Below are positions 26,931-35,879 of a DNA stretch of 64,000 nt, piece by piece. The notes under the pieces are model-generated. The model made no database searches. It was given only the letters and a program-made list of their open reading frames with translations, and was not told where the DNA came from. This stretch comes from JADGRF01 sp035274465 (lineage in GTDB: Bacteria; Myxococcota_A; Polyangia; Polyangiales; JAFGIB01): assembly GCA_035274465.1 (NCBI GenBank), contig DATEOF010000068.1:1-64000 (forward strand), read 5' to 3'. The translations under genes and the position numbers were made by a program. Numbering within the stretch: the stretch's first letter is position 1; each line of letters begins with the position of its first letter.

Positions 26931-29165
26931 ATGCGGGTGGCGGAGGGCGGGGAACCGGCTGCGACGGACGCGGGGGCGGACAGTCCGCGCAATGCAGCCG
27001 AGTTGCAGTCGCTGCTCGGGGCCGTGCCGGATCCGCTGTTCGTGCTGCGCGAGGATGGCTGCATCCTGCAGCTGAGCGCGGCGGCACAACAGGCACTGGG
27101 CCCTGCCGCGCGCGAAGGGGCAGCGTTCGCCGAGCTGTGGCGCGCAGAACAGCGTCCCCTGGTCGACTCGGCGCTGGCGCAGGCCGACGGCGAGCGAGTC
27201 CTGGTCGAGGCCAGCGCTCCGTCAGGCACGCGCTTCGAGCTGCGCGTCGGCCGCGGGTCGTTCGCCGGCGCGCCGGCATATGTGGTGGTCGCGCGGCCCC
27301 AATTCGGGGCAGGTCCGGACGACGCGCTGTATCGGCAAACCGGCGCGCAGCTGCGCGAGCTCGCGCCCGTGTATCGCGCGCTGTTCGATGCCAGCTTGTT
27401 CGGCGTGGCGCTGTTCGACATGCATGGGCGCTACCACGACCTGAACCCCGCGTTCGAGAAGCTGATCGGCTACTCCCGCGGCGAGGTGCTCGGCAGAAAC
27501 AACGCCGAGCTCGGCGTGATCAGCAGCGCCAGCATGGAGGCTGCCAATGCGGAGCTGGCCGCGGGCAACACGCAGCTCGGCCTCCTGGAGTTCACGCGCC
27601 ACGACGGCGAAACGCGCCTGGCCATGCACTGCACCTCACCGGTGCGGCTCCCGGCCGGCACCTTCCTGCTCGGGATCGGCTTCGACATCACCGACTACGT
27701 GCGCTTCCAGGAGGCACTGCGCGACCAGGATCAGAAGTTTCGCGCGCTGTTCGACAACGTGGCCGACGGCATCTTCTTCTGCCGCAGCGACGGCTCGTTC
27801 TTCGAGGTGAACCCGGCCGCCTGCCGGCAGCTCGGTTATTCGCGGGCCGAGCTGCTGCAGATGGGCGTCATTCAGGTCTCGGCGCGTGAAGGCTTCGACG
27901 TCGAGCGCGCCATGCGCGGCTTCGCCGAGACCGGGCACCTGACCTACGTGACCAGCCATCGGCGCAGGGATGGCACGACCTTCCCCGTGGAGCTGACCCT
28001 GCAGCGCATCGAGCACGCGGGCCAGCGCGCGGTGGCGGCGATCACGCGCGATCTGACCGAGCAGAAGCGCATCGAGGACGATCTGCGCGACGCGCGCGAT
28101 CGCCTGCACGCCATCCTGCAGGCGCTGCCCGACCTGCTGTTCGAGTTCGACGCCGATGGCGTGATCTGCGACTTCTACTCGTCGCGCAAGGGCCTCTTGA
28201 CCGACCCGCCGCAGACCTTCTTGAACAAGAACCTGAGCGATCTGACCACGCCCGAGGTCAGCGGTATCCTGCTCGGCGCGATCCGCGAGGCGGTCGAGAA
28301 CGGCTTGTCGGTCGGCGCGCAGTACCGCGTGCGCGGTGATCGCTGGATGGAGCTGTCGGCCGCGCGGCGCGGCGACCTCGGCCCAGACCAGAAGCCGCGC
28401 GTGATCGCGCTCGCGCGCGAGATCACCGAGCGCAAGCTGCGCGAACAAGAGCTGGAGCGCCGCAACGACGAGCTGATGCGCTTCACCTACACGGTCTCGC
28501 ACGATCTCAAGGGCCCGCTGGTCACGATCAAGAGCTTCCTCGGCTACCTGAGCCAGGACATGGCTGCCGGCGAGCTCGACAAGGCACAGAAAGACATCGA
28601 GTACATGCGCAAGGCCGCCGATCGCATGGACGAGCTGATGGAGGATCTCCTCGAGCTATCGCGGGTCGGCCGCAAGACGCATCCGCCCGTGCACCTGTCG
28701 CTGCGGGCGCTGGCGCAGGAGGCCTGCGAGCTGCTGGCGGGCAGGATCAGCAACTGCAACGCCGAGGTGATCCTGCCCGAGGACGACGTGCTCCTGTGGG
28801 GGGATCGTGTAAGGTTGCTCGAAGTGCTGCAGAACCTGCTCGACAACGCCCTGAAGTTCTCCGAAGGCCGGCCGGTCGACGGTCGGGTACGGGTCTGGGT
28901 GGAGGTCGCGCGGCGTGAGGACGAGTACGTCGTGTCGGTGCGCGATCGCGGCATCGGCATCGATCCGCGCTATCAGCACAAGCTGTTCGGATTATTCGAG
29001 AAGCTGCACAGCCACACCGAGGGCACCGGCATCGGCCTGGCCCTGGTCAAGCGCATCATCGAGGTTCACGGCGGCAAGGTCTGGGCCGAGTCGGCAGGCG
29101 AGGGCCGCGGCACCACCGTGTCGTTCACATTGCCGAATACACAGCCGGGAGGAGGCTCCGCATGA
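26931..29165 (+). CDS. Multi-PAS sensor histidine kinase, phytochrome-kinase type
   Basis: 744-aa cytoplasmic kinase with about four PAS domains (roughly residues 20-110, 147-265, 270-390, 395-505). The transmitter has H524 in YTVSHDLKGPLVTIKSFLGYL, the HisKA variant found in phytochrome-like and bacteriophytochrome kinases, and an HATPase domain with NLLDNALKF (N), DRGIGID (G1) and GTGIGLALVKRII (G2). No chromophore GAF/PHY region is present. It is followed by an Rcp1-like single-domain receiver whose ATG overlaps its stop (ATGA), the usual partner of this kinase class. The ATG at 26931 is chosen because the longer frame to 26814 has no homology and overlaps the divergent gene's start. Confidence 0.9.
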   Translation: MRVAEGGEPAATDAGADSPRNAAELQSLLGAVPDPLFVLREDGCILQLSAAAQQALGPAAREGAAFAELWRAEQRPLVDSALAQADGERVLVEASAPSGTRFELRVGRGSFAGAPAYVVVARPQFGAGPDDALYRQTGAQLRELAPVYRALFDASLFGVALFDMHGRYHDLNPAFEKLIGYSRGEVLGRNNAELGVISSASMEAANAELAAGNTQLGLLEFTRHDGETRLAMHCTSPVRLPAGTFLLGIGFDITDYVRFQEALRDQDQKFRALFDNVADGIFFCRSDGSFFEVNPAACRQLGYSRAELLQMGVIQVSAREGFDVERAMRGFAETGHLTYVTSHRRRDGTTFPVELTLQRIEHAGQRAVAAITRDLTEQKRIEDDLRDARDRLHAILQALPDLLFEFDADGVICDFYSSRKGLLTDPPQTFLNKNLSDLTTPEVSGILLGAIREAVENGLSVGAQYRVRGDRWMELSAARRGDLGPDQKPRVIALAREITERKLREQELERRNDELMRFTYTVSHDLKGPLVTIKSFLGYLSQDMAAGELDKAQKDIEYMRKAADRMDELMEDLLELSRVGRKTHPPVHLSLRALAQEACELLAGRISNCNAEVILPEDDVLLWGDRVRLLEVLQNLLDNALKFSEGRPVDGRVRVWVEVARREDEYVVSVRDRGIGIDPRYQHKLFGLFEKLHSHTEGTGIGLALVKRIIEVHGGKVWAESAGEGRGTTVSFTLPNTQPGGGSA

Positions 29166-29602
29166 TGCAGAATCCGCTCTCGATCTTGCTGGTGGAAGAC
29201 GACCTGGCACACGCCGAGATCACGCGCCGCAACCTCGAGGAGTTCGACGTCGAGCTCTTCGAGTTGGTCCACGTGATCGACGGGCAGGCTGCGATCGACT
29301 ACCTGGTCGACGCCGGCTCGGCGCGGCCGACAGCGGCGTTGCCGCAGCTGATCCTGCTCGACCTCCGGCTGCCTCGCGTGGACGGTCTCGAGGTGCTGAG
29401 CCACGTCAAGCGCGACGCCACGCTGCGTCACATTCCAGTGGTAGTATTGACGACCTCGGCTGCCGACGCCGACGTGCGCGACGCGTATCAGCTCGGGGCC
29501 AGCGGCTACCTCGTGAAGCCCGTGGTGTACGAGCAGTTTCAGGAGCTCACTCGAGCGTTCGGAGTCTTCTGGTTGAGGTTCAATCGCTATGCCGATGCCT
29601 GA
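29162..29602 (+). CDS. Single-domain response regulator, Rcp1-like
   Basis: 146-aa stand-alone receiver, translationally coupled to the upstream kinase. Acidic residues are in LLVEDDLAHAE, the phospho-acceptor D67 is in LLDLRLPRVDGLEVL, and the conserved Thr and Lys are in VVLTTSA and YLVKPV. The long alpha4-beta5 and C-terminal helix (FQELTRAFGVFWLRFN) is typical of Rcp1/CheY-like partners of phytochrome kinases. No output domain; it presumably relays to another protein, possibly the hybrid kinase encoded next, whose start overlaps this gene by 14 nt. Confidence 0.9.
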   Translation: MMQNPLSILLVEDDLAHAEITRRNLEEFDVELFELVHVIDGQAAIDYLVDAGSARPTAALPQLILLDLRLPRVDGLEVLSHVKRDATLRHIPVVVLTTSAADADVRDAYQLGASGYLVKPVVYEQFQELTRAFGVFWLRFNRYADA

Positions 29603-31571
29603 ACGTTCGGGGCTGCACCCGAGCAACGACGTGCGGCCATCGATCCTCGTCCTGGAGGACGACAGCTCCCACGTCGCGGCCATGGCGCGCGCGCTCGAGC
29701 CGTGCGCCGAGCGTTACCGTCTGCGCTACGCCAGCACGCTCGCCGAAGGTCGGCTGGCGGTGGCCGCCGAGCTGCCGATCCTGGTGTTGTGTGATCTGAA
29801 CCTGGCCGACGGCAAGGCCTTCGATCTGCTGCCGGGCCCGCATCAACGCGCGGAGTTCCCGCTGCTGGTGCTGACCAGCCACGGCGACGAGCGTACGGCA
29901 GTGCAGTCGATCCGTTCGGGCGCCATCGATTACGTGGTCAAGTCGCGCGAGGCATTCGTCGAGCTGCCGCGCACGATCGAGCGCGCGCTGCGCGAGTGGC
30001 GGCTGATCGAGGAGCGCAGCCGCGCCGAGTATGCGCTGCGTGAGAGCGAGGAGCGCTTCCGCGTGCTGTTCGCGGCGGCGCCCGACGCCTTGTTGATCCA
30101 CGACCTGACCGGCCGCGTGCTGGACGCCAACCGCGCGTCGGAGGAGCTGTTCGGTTCCAGCCGCTCGGAGCTGCAGCGGCTTTCGTGGCACGAGCTGGGC
30201 TTCCAGGGCGACGACCCACGCGCGCAGGCCGTGCGCCTCGAGCGCCAGCGCAACGGCCGCCCCACCGAGCCCGAGGCGCTGCACATGACGCGCGGCGACG
30301 GCACGCGCGTCGATCTGGAGCTGCGCACCGTTCCCATTCAGCTGCTGGGTCAGGTGGTGGTGCTGGCGACCGCGCAGGATGTGTCGCTGCGGCAGCGGGC
30401 CGAACAGGCGCGGCACAAGCTCGAAGAGCAGCTGCACCACGCGCTGAAGATGGAGGCCATCGGGCGTTTGGCGGGCGGCGTGGCGCACGACTTCAACAAC
30501 ATGCTGACGGCGATCTCCGGCTACGCCGACCTCCTGCTGCGCAACGAGGATCCGGGCTCGCCGCGTGCCACCGGCCTGTCCGAGATCCTCAACGCATCGC
30601 GGCGCGCTTCGGGGCTGACGAATCAACTCCTGGCGTTCAGTCGCAAGCAGATCATCGCGCCCGTCGTGCTGGACTTGAACGAGCTCCTGCACAAGGTCAC
30701 CCGCATGATCGAGCGCTTGATCGGCGAGGACATCGAGCTGGCGTGGAAGCCGGGCTCCGACTTGACGTACGTGAAGGTCGACCCGAATCAGATCGAACAG
30801 GTGGTGATCAACCTGGCCATCAACGCGCGGGACGCCATGCCGCGCGGCGGACGCCTCTCGGTCCAGACCAGGAACCAGGTGCTCACCGAAGGTGGCCTGC
30901 TGCATATCGACGCGCACGCGGGCGAGTACGTGGTGCTCTCGGTCGAGGACGACGGCTGCGGCATGTCGTCCGAGACGCTCGGGCGCCTGTTCGAGCCGTT
31001 CTTCACCACCAAGGAGCGCGGTCGTGGCACCGGCCTGGGATTGTCGATCATCTACGGCGTGGTCAAGCAGAACGGCGGGTTCATCGTGGTCCACTCCGAG
31101 CTCGGCCGCGGCAGTCGCTTCGAGATCTTCCTGCCGCGCAGTGCGGGCCTACCTGCGAATCCGGACGACGCGCAGCGCCGCGAAGCGCCGGGTGGCACCG
31201 AGACCGTGCTACTGGTCGAGGACGACCCGGCGGTCTGCGACGTCGCGGCTCGCTTCCTGCGCAACTGCGGCTACGAGGTCATCGTCGCCATGCACGGAGC
31301 CGAGGCCATCGAGCTGGTGCGCGGCGGCCGACAGGTCGACCTGCTGGTGAGCGACGTCATCCTGCCGGCCATGAACGGCAGGCAGCTGTTCGAGCAGCTG
31401 CGCTCGTTGCAGCCGAGGCTGAGTGTCGTGTTCATGTCCGGCTACACCGACGACGTGATCGCGCCGCACGGCGTGCTCGAGCCGGGCACCTCCTTCGTGG
31501 AGAAACCCTTCAGCCAGGACACGCTGGCGCGCAAGGCCCGCGAGGCGCTGGATCGCGCTGCAATCTCTTGA
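29589..31571 (+). CDS. Hybrid kinase: receiver, PAS, HisKA/HATPase, receiver
   Basis: 660-aa cytoplasmic hybrid kinase. The N-terminal receiver has EDD, D69 in LCDLNLADGKAF and K in YVVKSREAF. One PAS domain (about 150-270) follows. The transmitter has H300 in GGVAHDFNNMLTAI, NLAINARDAM and GTGLGLSIIYGVVKQNGG. The C-terminal receiver has D589 in VSDVILPAMNG and K in VEKPFSQD. The N-terminal receiver could accept phosphate from the multi-PAS kinase directly or through the Rcp1-like protein, making a phosphorelay with this kinase as the integrator. Start: ATG inside the end of the preceding gene. Confidence 0.9.
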   Translation: MPMPERSGLHPSNDVRPSILVLEDDSSHVAAMARALEPCAERYRLRYASTLAEGRLAVAAELPILVLCDLNLADGKAFDLLPGPHQRAEFPLLVLTSHGDERTAVQSIRSGAIDYVVKSREAFVELPRTIERALREWRLIEERSRAEYALRESEERFRVLFAAAPDALLIHDLTGRVLDANRASEELFGSSRSELQRLSWHELGFQGDDPRAQAVRLERQRNGRPTEPEALHMTRGDGTRVDLELRTVPIQLLGQVVVLATAQDVSLRQRAEQARHKLEEQLHHALKMEAIGRLAGGVAHDFNNMLTAISGYADLLLRNEDPGSPRATGLSEILNASRRASGLTNQLLAFSRKQIIAPVVLDLNELLHKVTRMIERLIGEDIELAWKPGSDLTYVKVDPNQIEQVVINLAINARDAMPRGGRLSVQTRNQVLTEGGLLHIDAHAGEYVVLSVEDDGCGMSSETLGRLFEPFFTTKERGRGTGLGLSIIYGVVKQNGGFIVVHSELGRGSRFEIFLPRSAGLPANPDDAQRREAPGGTETVLLVEDDPAVCDVAARFLRNCGYEVIVAMHGAEAIELVRGGRQVDLLVSDVILPAMNGRQLFEQLRSLQPRLSVVFMSGYTDDVIAPHGVLEPGTSFVEKPFSQDTLARKAREALDRAAIS

Positions 31572-31609
31572 GATCGCGGCCCCAGCGGAGTTCGGTTAGA
31601 CTGCGCCGC

Positions 31610-32296
31610 ATGCGGAGAATCGCGGGGGTCGCGCTGGTCGCTGTATGGACAGTCAGCGTGCCGGCCTTTGCGGAGCCCCCCGCGGAGCCACCGGCTGCAG
31701 AACCCGAGACGCCGCCGCCAGCTGCAGCTACAGCGGCCGAGCCGCCACCCGTCGCTGCGCCTGCGCCGGCAGCCGCGCCCGAGCGCAAGCCGTGGAAGGA
31801 ATGGCTGGACCGCGAGGCGCCGCCGATCCCGGAACCGGAGACCAAGCGCGTGTGGTACGGCTGGCAGAACCTGCTGATCGACGGGATCGCGTTGAGCGCG
31901 GTCGTGCTGACGGGGAGCCAGGGAGATAACGACGCAGGCGCCGTCGCGGTGAGTCTCGGGCTACTGGCGATCGGCAGTCCGATCACACACTTTGCGCACC
32001 TCAACATCGCGGGCGGCCTGGGCAGCCTGGCGATCCGGGCGGCTTCCGGCGGCTTGTTCGCGCTCGGCGTCGAGATCTCGACGGACAATTCATTCGATAG
32101 CTCGGGAGACGAAGAGACCGAGGGAGTGGCGCTCGGCGTGCTCGGCTTGATCGGCGTGGCGACGGCGATCGTGCTCGATGCAGCGTATTTCGGCTTCGAA
32201 GAGAAGCCGGTGCCCGGTCAAAATCGCGCCTGGCTCACGCCCTGGGTGGATCCCGAACGTCACCGCGTCGGTGTCGGCTACGCAGCCACCTTCTAG
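31610..32296 (+). CDS. Secreted/membrane protein with Pro-Ala-rich linker, unknown function
   Basis: 228-aa protein: signal peptide (VALVAVWTVSVPAFA|EPP), then ~40 residues of Pro/Ala/Glu repeats. A conserved-looking segment WYGWQNLLIDGIALSAVVLTG starts a region with four hydrophobic stretches (AVAVSLGLLAIG, GGLGSLAIRAASGGLFALGV, VALGVLGLIGVATAIVLDAAYF) and an Ala/Phe C-terminus (GVGYAATF). I have seen this YGWQ(N/T)LL(I/V)D pattern in myxobacterial proteins of unknown role. The last residue being Phe could suggest an outer-membrane insertion signal, but the segments look helical. It converges with and overlaps the thioredoxin gene by 4 nt. Confidence 0.6.
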   Translation: MRRIAGVALVAVWTVSVPAFAEPPAEPPAAEPETPPPAAATAAEPPPVAAPAPAAAPERKPWKEWLDREAPPIPEPETKRVWYGWQNLLIDGIALSAVVLTGSQGDNDAGAVAVSLGLLAIGSPITHFAHLNIAGGLGSLAIRAASGGLFALGVEISTDNSFDSSGDEETEGVALGVLGLIGVATAIVLDAAYFGFEEKPVPGQNRAWLTPWVDPERHRVGVGYAATF

Positions 32297-32619
32297 AGCG
32301 CTGCCTGCGTCAGCTGCTGCAGGGCTTGCTTGTTGGCGAAGCCGAGCTTGCGGCTCAGCTCGCGGCCGTCGCGGAAGAGCACCAGGGTCGGCGCGCCACG
32401 TACCCCGAAGCGCGCGGCGACCGCGGGAGAGTCGTCGATGTCCAGCTTGCCGATGCGCAGGCGGCCCTGCTGTTCGTGCAGCAGACCTTCCAGCAACGGC
32501 TGCAGGGCCTTGCACGGACCGCACCACGTCGCGCTGAAGTCGAGCAGAAACGGCTGTTTGGAGCCGAGCACCTCGGCCTCGAAGTTCAGGTCATTGATCT
32601 CTTCCAGCACGCTGGTCAT
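32293..32619 (-). CDS. trxA: Thioredoxin
   Basis: 108-aa classical cytoplasmic thioredoxin, a dithiol reductant fed by thioredoxin reductase. The active site WCGPCK is at residues 32-37, preceded by FLLDFSATW. The cis-Pro loop is in RGAPTLVLF and the C-terminal helix in NKQALQQL. A strong GGAGG ribosome site lies just before the ATG at 32619. The gene is divergent from the sigma-factor gene at 32687 across 67 bp, so the two may share control. It carries no signal peptide. Confidence 0.93.
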   Translation of the reverse strand: MTSVLEEINDLNFEAEVLGSKQPFLLDFSATWCGPCKALQPLLEGLLHEQQGRLRIGKLDIDDSPAVAARFGVRGAPTLVLFRDGRELSRKLGFANKQALQQLTQAAL

Positions 32620-32686
32620 ATAGCCTCCGTGCTCTGGTAGGTCTCGAGGCTGGCGTTTCTTACAGCCCGGCCCAAGAAAAAGTGTC

Positions 32687-33226
32687 GTGCAGTTCAGCCC
32701 CGCTCCAGACCCGTTTTCCCAGCTCGCCGACCTCGTGCATCGCGAGCGGCAGGCGCTCGTGGGGGTGGCCACGCGCGAGGGGCTCCTCGCCGAGGAGGCG
32801 CTCGAGTGCGTGCAGGACGCCTTGTGTACCTGGCTCGTGCAACGCACGCGCCAACCGCGGGAGTCGGACGCTGCGCTCGTCGCCACGCTGAAACACATGG
32901 TCCGCAACGCCGCGCGCAACTGGCGTCGCCGCCATCGGCGGCTGAAACCACACAGTCCGATCGATGCCGCGCGCGAGCCCGCCGCGGACACGGCCGATGC
33001 TGAACGCTTGCTCGACGCGGCCGAAGAGTCGCTGCGCCTGCAGGTGTGCGTGGCCGAGCTGCGCGAGGTCGAGCGCGCCGTGGTCAGCCTGCGCCTGCTC
33101 GAGGAACGCTCGGGCGAAGACGTTGCGGCGGCCCTCGGGTTGACGCGCGCCCACGTGGACGTGCTCGTGCATCGCGCCAAGGCGACCTTGCGCACGTGCA
33201 TGGGCGCGCAGAACTGCAAAGGGTGA
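32687..33226 (+). CDS. RNA polymerase sigma factor, ECF-like
   Basis: 179-aa sigma-70-type regulator. Region 2-like helices are ALECVQDALCTWLVQ and LKHMVRNAARNWRRRHRR (the latter is the region 2.3/2.4-like core-binding helix). Region 4 has LREVERAVVSLRLLEERSGEDVAAALGLTRAHVDVLVHRAKATLR, a helix-turn-helix. It begins with GTG; there is no nearby ATG. No anti-sigma gene adjoins. Two Cys residues lie in the last eleven (CMGAQNC), a possible redox or zinc feature that is interesting beside thioredoxin. Target promoters cannot be identified here. Confidence 0.75.
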   Translation: MQFSPAPDPFSQLADLVHRERQALVGVATREGLLAEEALECVQDALCTWLVQRTRQPRESDAALVATLKHMVRNAARNWRRRHRRLKPHSPIDAAREPAADTADAERLLDAAEESLRLQVCVAELREVERAVVSLRLLEERSGEDVAAALGLTRAHVDVLVHRAKATLRTCMGAQNCKG

Positions 33227-33376
33227 GTGATGGTAGGTGCAGCGGCGCGGCCTGGTGCCAGGATCTAGTGACAATGGGTCGTAAGTTGCTGCGCGTACCT
33301 CGCGGCATGACTCCGCGAAGCTGGGTGCTGCCCGCTGCAATCTAGCTCGATGGAGCGCCGTTGATAGCTTCGGCTG

Positions 33377-33412
33377 TTGACCAACGCAGGGGCGCTAGGG
33401 CAGCTTGGTCAA
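33377..33412. promoter_or_regulatory. Inverted repeat upstream of the Cys-repeat lipoprotein gene
   Basis: TTGACCAA (33377-33384) and TTGGTCAA (33405-33412) are perfect 8-bp inverted arms separated by 20 bp, ending 49 bp before the lipoprotein start. The left arm also contains a TTGACC that could serve as a -35. The rest of the 235-bp gap 33227-33461 shows nothing else I can name. Candidate operator for a dimeric or tetrameric regulator. Confidence 0.45.
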
Positions 33413-33461
33413 ACGCGCAGCGTTCTTCAGTTCGAACGCGCGCGATCCGGGAGCAGTTCAG

Positions 33462-34940
33462 ATGTACGAGGGAACGCGCGGTGCGGTTTCGCTAGCTCTC
33501 ATCTCGCTGAGTGTCTGGGGCTGCACCCAGCACGGCGCGCCGGGGCACAAGGAGCCGGCGTACATCCAGGAGTATCTGGATGCTGCGGATGCCGCAGAGC
33601 CAGACGCGACCGATCCGGACGCTGGCGAGCCTGTGCCCAATTGCGCTAGTCACGATCAGACATGCGACGCAGTCGACGACGACTGCGATGGCAAGCTCGA
33701 CGAGGATTTCCAGGCGCTCTGTGTCTTCGGGTCGGTGGCCATCACGTGCGTCGATGGCGCGACGGTGAGTGAGCGCTGCGACGACTCGAACGTATGCACG
33801 CAGGACAGCTGCGGTGCGACGGGTTGCCAGCACACGCAGATCAGCTGCGACGACGGCGATGTCTGCACCGCGGACAGCTGTGACCCGGAGCTCGGCTGCA
33901 GCAACCAGCCAGCGCCAGGCGCAGCCTGCGACGACGGCGACGGCTGCACCACGGCCGATAGTTGCGACGCAGCTGGTAGCTGCCAGCCGGGTTCACCGCT
34001 CGACGTCGACGATCACAACCCCTGCACGGCGGACGCATGCGATGCCACGCTGGGCGTGACCCACACGGCGCTGGCCGGCGTGGCCTGCGACGACGGCAAT
34101 GTCTGCACCAGCGAGGACTCGTGCGATCCAGCCGGCAGCTGCCAAGGTGGTGCGACGATCGCAGTCGACGACGGCGATCCGTGCACTGCCGACGCCTGCG
34201 ATCCAGCGCTCGGTGTGAGCCACGTGGTCGCACCGGGAGCGGCTTGCGACGACGGCAACGCCTGCAGTACGGCGGACGCCTGTGCCGCGGATGGCAGCTG
34301 CGTGGGTCTCCCGCTGCCCGGTCTGGATGACGCGAATTCGTGTACCACAGACAGCTGCGATCCAACGACGGGTGCGGTCACGCACACGCCGATCGCAGTC
34401 GGTGCGAGTTGTTCGGATGGCGACCCCTGCAACGGTGAAGAGCTGTGTCAGGGCGAGAGCCAGGTGACCGTCACGGTGGAAGCGCGCGCCACGTTCCTGC
34501 GCTACGACCACATCGACACTCCGAAGCCGCCGGTGCTCGTGCGCTTGTCTCAGTTCGGCTTCGGCCCTGGCAGGCGCGTGCGGATCAACACCGTCGGACA
34601 TTTCACCGCCCCCAACGTCACGAGTGTCGACTGCCTGTTCAGCAGCGACGACCGCGTGCTCGGTCGCCTGGATTCGCCGCGCGTGCCGGGCGCGATTCAG
34701 AGTGAGGGCCCGGCGATCGTCACGCCCAAGGCTGCATTCGACAACGTCATCACGGATATTCCCGAGGACTTCGTCACGGACAACTCGGGCGTCGAGCTCA
34801 CCATCCCGCAGGGTGCGCGCTATCTGCTCCTGGGGTACTTCGACAAGTCCTACCTGGACAACTCGGGAATGCTGCAGGTGGTCATGCGCGCGCTCGAGCC
34901 TGAATGTGTGGCGGGCGAGCCGCCGGCAGTATGTGAGTGA
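33462..34940 (+). CDS. Cys-rich repeat lipoprotein with MopE-like motif and lectin-like C-terminus
   Basis: 492-aa predicted surface lipoprotein. The signal peptide ends in SLSVWGCTQ (lipobox). Near residue 70 there is TCDAVDDDCDGKLDEDF, the short acidic metal-binding motif also found in the copper protein MopE and many myxobacterial surface proteins. Next come about nine tandem Cys half-units (CDDGDVCTADSCDP-like, alternating with DDGDPCTADACDP), the slime-mould CTDC-type repeat. The C-terminal ~165 residues form a beta domain ending in ARYLLLGYFDKSYLDNSG, a pattern like the calcium-dependent galactose lectin LecA family. It is probably an adhesive or matrix protein; the lectin call is an inference. 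Start: ATG 33462, before the signal peptide. Confidence 0.75.
   Translation: MYEGTRGAVSLALISLSVWGCTQHGAPGHKEPAYIQEYLDAADAAEPDATDPDAGEPVPNCASHDQTCDAVDDDCDGKLDEDFQALCVFGSVAITCVDGATVSERCDDSNVCTQDSCGATGCQHTQISCDDGDVCTADSCDPELGCSNQPAPGAACDDGDGCTTADSCDAAGSCQPGSPLDVDDHNPCTADACDATLGVTHTALAGVACDDGNVCTSEDSCDPAGSCQGGATIAVDDGDPCTADACDPALGVSHVVAPGAACDDGNACSTADACAADGSCVGLPLPGLDDANSCTTDSCDPTTGAVTHTPIAVGASCSDGDPCNGEELCQGESQVTVTVEARATFLRYDHIDTPKPPVLVRLSQFGFGPGRRVRINTVGHFTAPNVTSVDCLFSSDDRVLGRLDSPRVPGAIQSEGPAIVTPKAAFDNVITDIPEDFVTDNSGVELTIPQGARYLLLGYFDKSYLDNSGMLQVVMRALEPECVAGEPPAVCE
33777..34437 (+). repeat. Tandem Cys-repeat coding region
   Basis: DNA-level tandem similarity follows the protein repeats: the core TGCGACGACGGC recurs at the start of each unit, with related GACGACGGC cores in the alternating short units. 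Unit length varies (about 20-45 codons between TGCGACGACGGC cores), so it is a diverged coding repeat rather than a microsatellite. Confidence 0.6.
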
Positions 34941-34977
34941 GCCGACCGATTCGGGAGGACGGAGCTAGGCTAGCCCC

Positions 34978-35823
34978 ATGCTCCGTCCGAAGACCGATCC
35001 CCCTCGCGGTGTGTTGCGCAGCCGGCCGGACGCCTTACCCATCCACGCCTGTCGCTACGAGCCACCCTCGGACCTCGCGCCATTCGTCGAACATTTCTGG
35101 ACCGTCCACTGGGATCTGCGCGACTTCGGTCCGCACACCCAGGAGGTGTTGCCTCATCCTTCCCAGCACTGGGTCACCGAGCCGCCGCGCAGCGAGATCC
35201 AGGGCATCGTGCGCGGTCGGTTCCGCCGCGTCTTGCGTGGTCGCGGTCGCGTGTGCGCGGTGAAGTTTCGCCCCGGAGGATTCGCGTCGTTCACGGAACG
35301 TCCGCTGCATCAGCTCCTGGACCGCCGCGTGCGCGCCACGGACGTGCTCGGACCGCGCGTTCGCGGCGTGGCAGCCCGCCTGCGCGACCTGTCCGATGCC
35401 GACGCACTGCGCGAGCTCGGCGAGGTGTTGCGCAGCTTCGAACCCCAGCCTGACCCGGCGGCGCAGCGCGCGGCCGAGATCGTCGCGGCCATCGCCAAAG
35501 ACCGCGAGCTGATCAGCGTGGCCCAGGTCTGTGCGCAATGGGACATCAACCCACTCAGCCTGCAACGCCTGTTCCGCAGCAAGATCGGCGTCGGACCCAA
35601 GTGGGTCATCCAGCGTTACCGACTGCACGAGGTGGTCGAGCGCATCCATGCGCAGGCCGATGCCGGAATGCTCACGCCGCCGTGGGCTGCATGGGCCTCC
35701 GAGTTGGGTTTCACCGATCAAGCGCACTTCGCTCGCACGTTTCGCGCCTTCGTCGGCGCCAGTCCCGGCCAGTACGTGCGCAGGTTGCGGCAACCCGGCT
35801 CGGCCGGTGCGCGCGCTTCGTGA
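34978..35823 (+). CDS. AraC-family transcriptional regulator
   Basis: 281-aa regulator. The N-terminal part (YEPPSDLAPFVEHFWTVHWDLR, then HPSQHWVTE and VKFRPGGFASF) matches the DUF6597-type sensor domain often fused to AraC helix-turn-helix pairs. The C-terminal two-HTH region includes ISVAQVCAQWDINPLSLQRLFRSKIGVGPKWVIQRYRL and ASELGFTDQAHFARTFRAFVGASPGQYVR. The ATG lies 37 nt after the preceding gene on the same strand. Regulated genes are unknown; the neighbouring phosphatase-like gene starts 56 nt downstream. Confidence 0.88.
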   Translation: MLRPKTDPPRGVLRSRPDALPIHACRYEPPSDLAPFVEHFWTVHWDLRDFGPHTQEVLPHPSQHWVTEPPRSEIQGIVRGRFRRVLRGRGRVCAVKFRPGGFASFTERPLHQLLDRRVRATDVLGPRVRGVAARLRDLSDADALRELGEVLRSFEPQPDPAAQRAAEIVAAIAKDRELISVAQVCAQWDINPLSLQRLFRSKIGVGPKWVIQRYRLHEVVERIHAQADAGMLTPPWAAWASELGFTDQAHFARTFRAFVGASPGQYVRRLRQPGSAGARAS

Positions 35824-35879
35824 ACTTTTTGCTGGGGCATCGCGCGAACTCGGCTAGATTGCGTGCTCGCGAGGGTCTC

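Noticed and set aside
33841..34432. Repetitive antisense frames over the Cys-repeat lipoprotein
   Set aside because: Their periodicity is the mirror of the plus-strand Cys repeats, not an independent gene.
33777..34437. CRISPR-like array
   Set aside because: Repeated TGCGACGACGGC cores are coding repeats of unequal spacing within one protein, without identical repeats and unique spacers.
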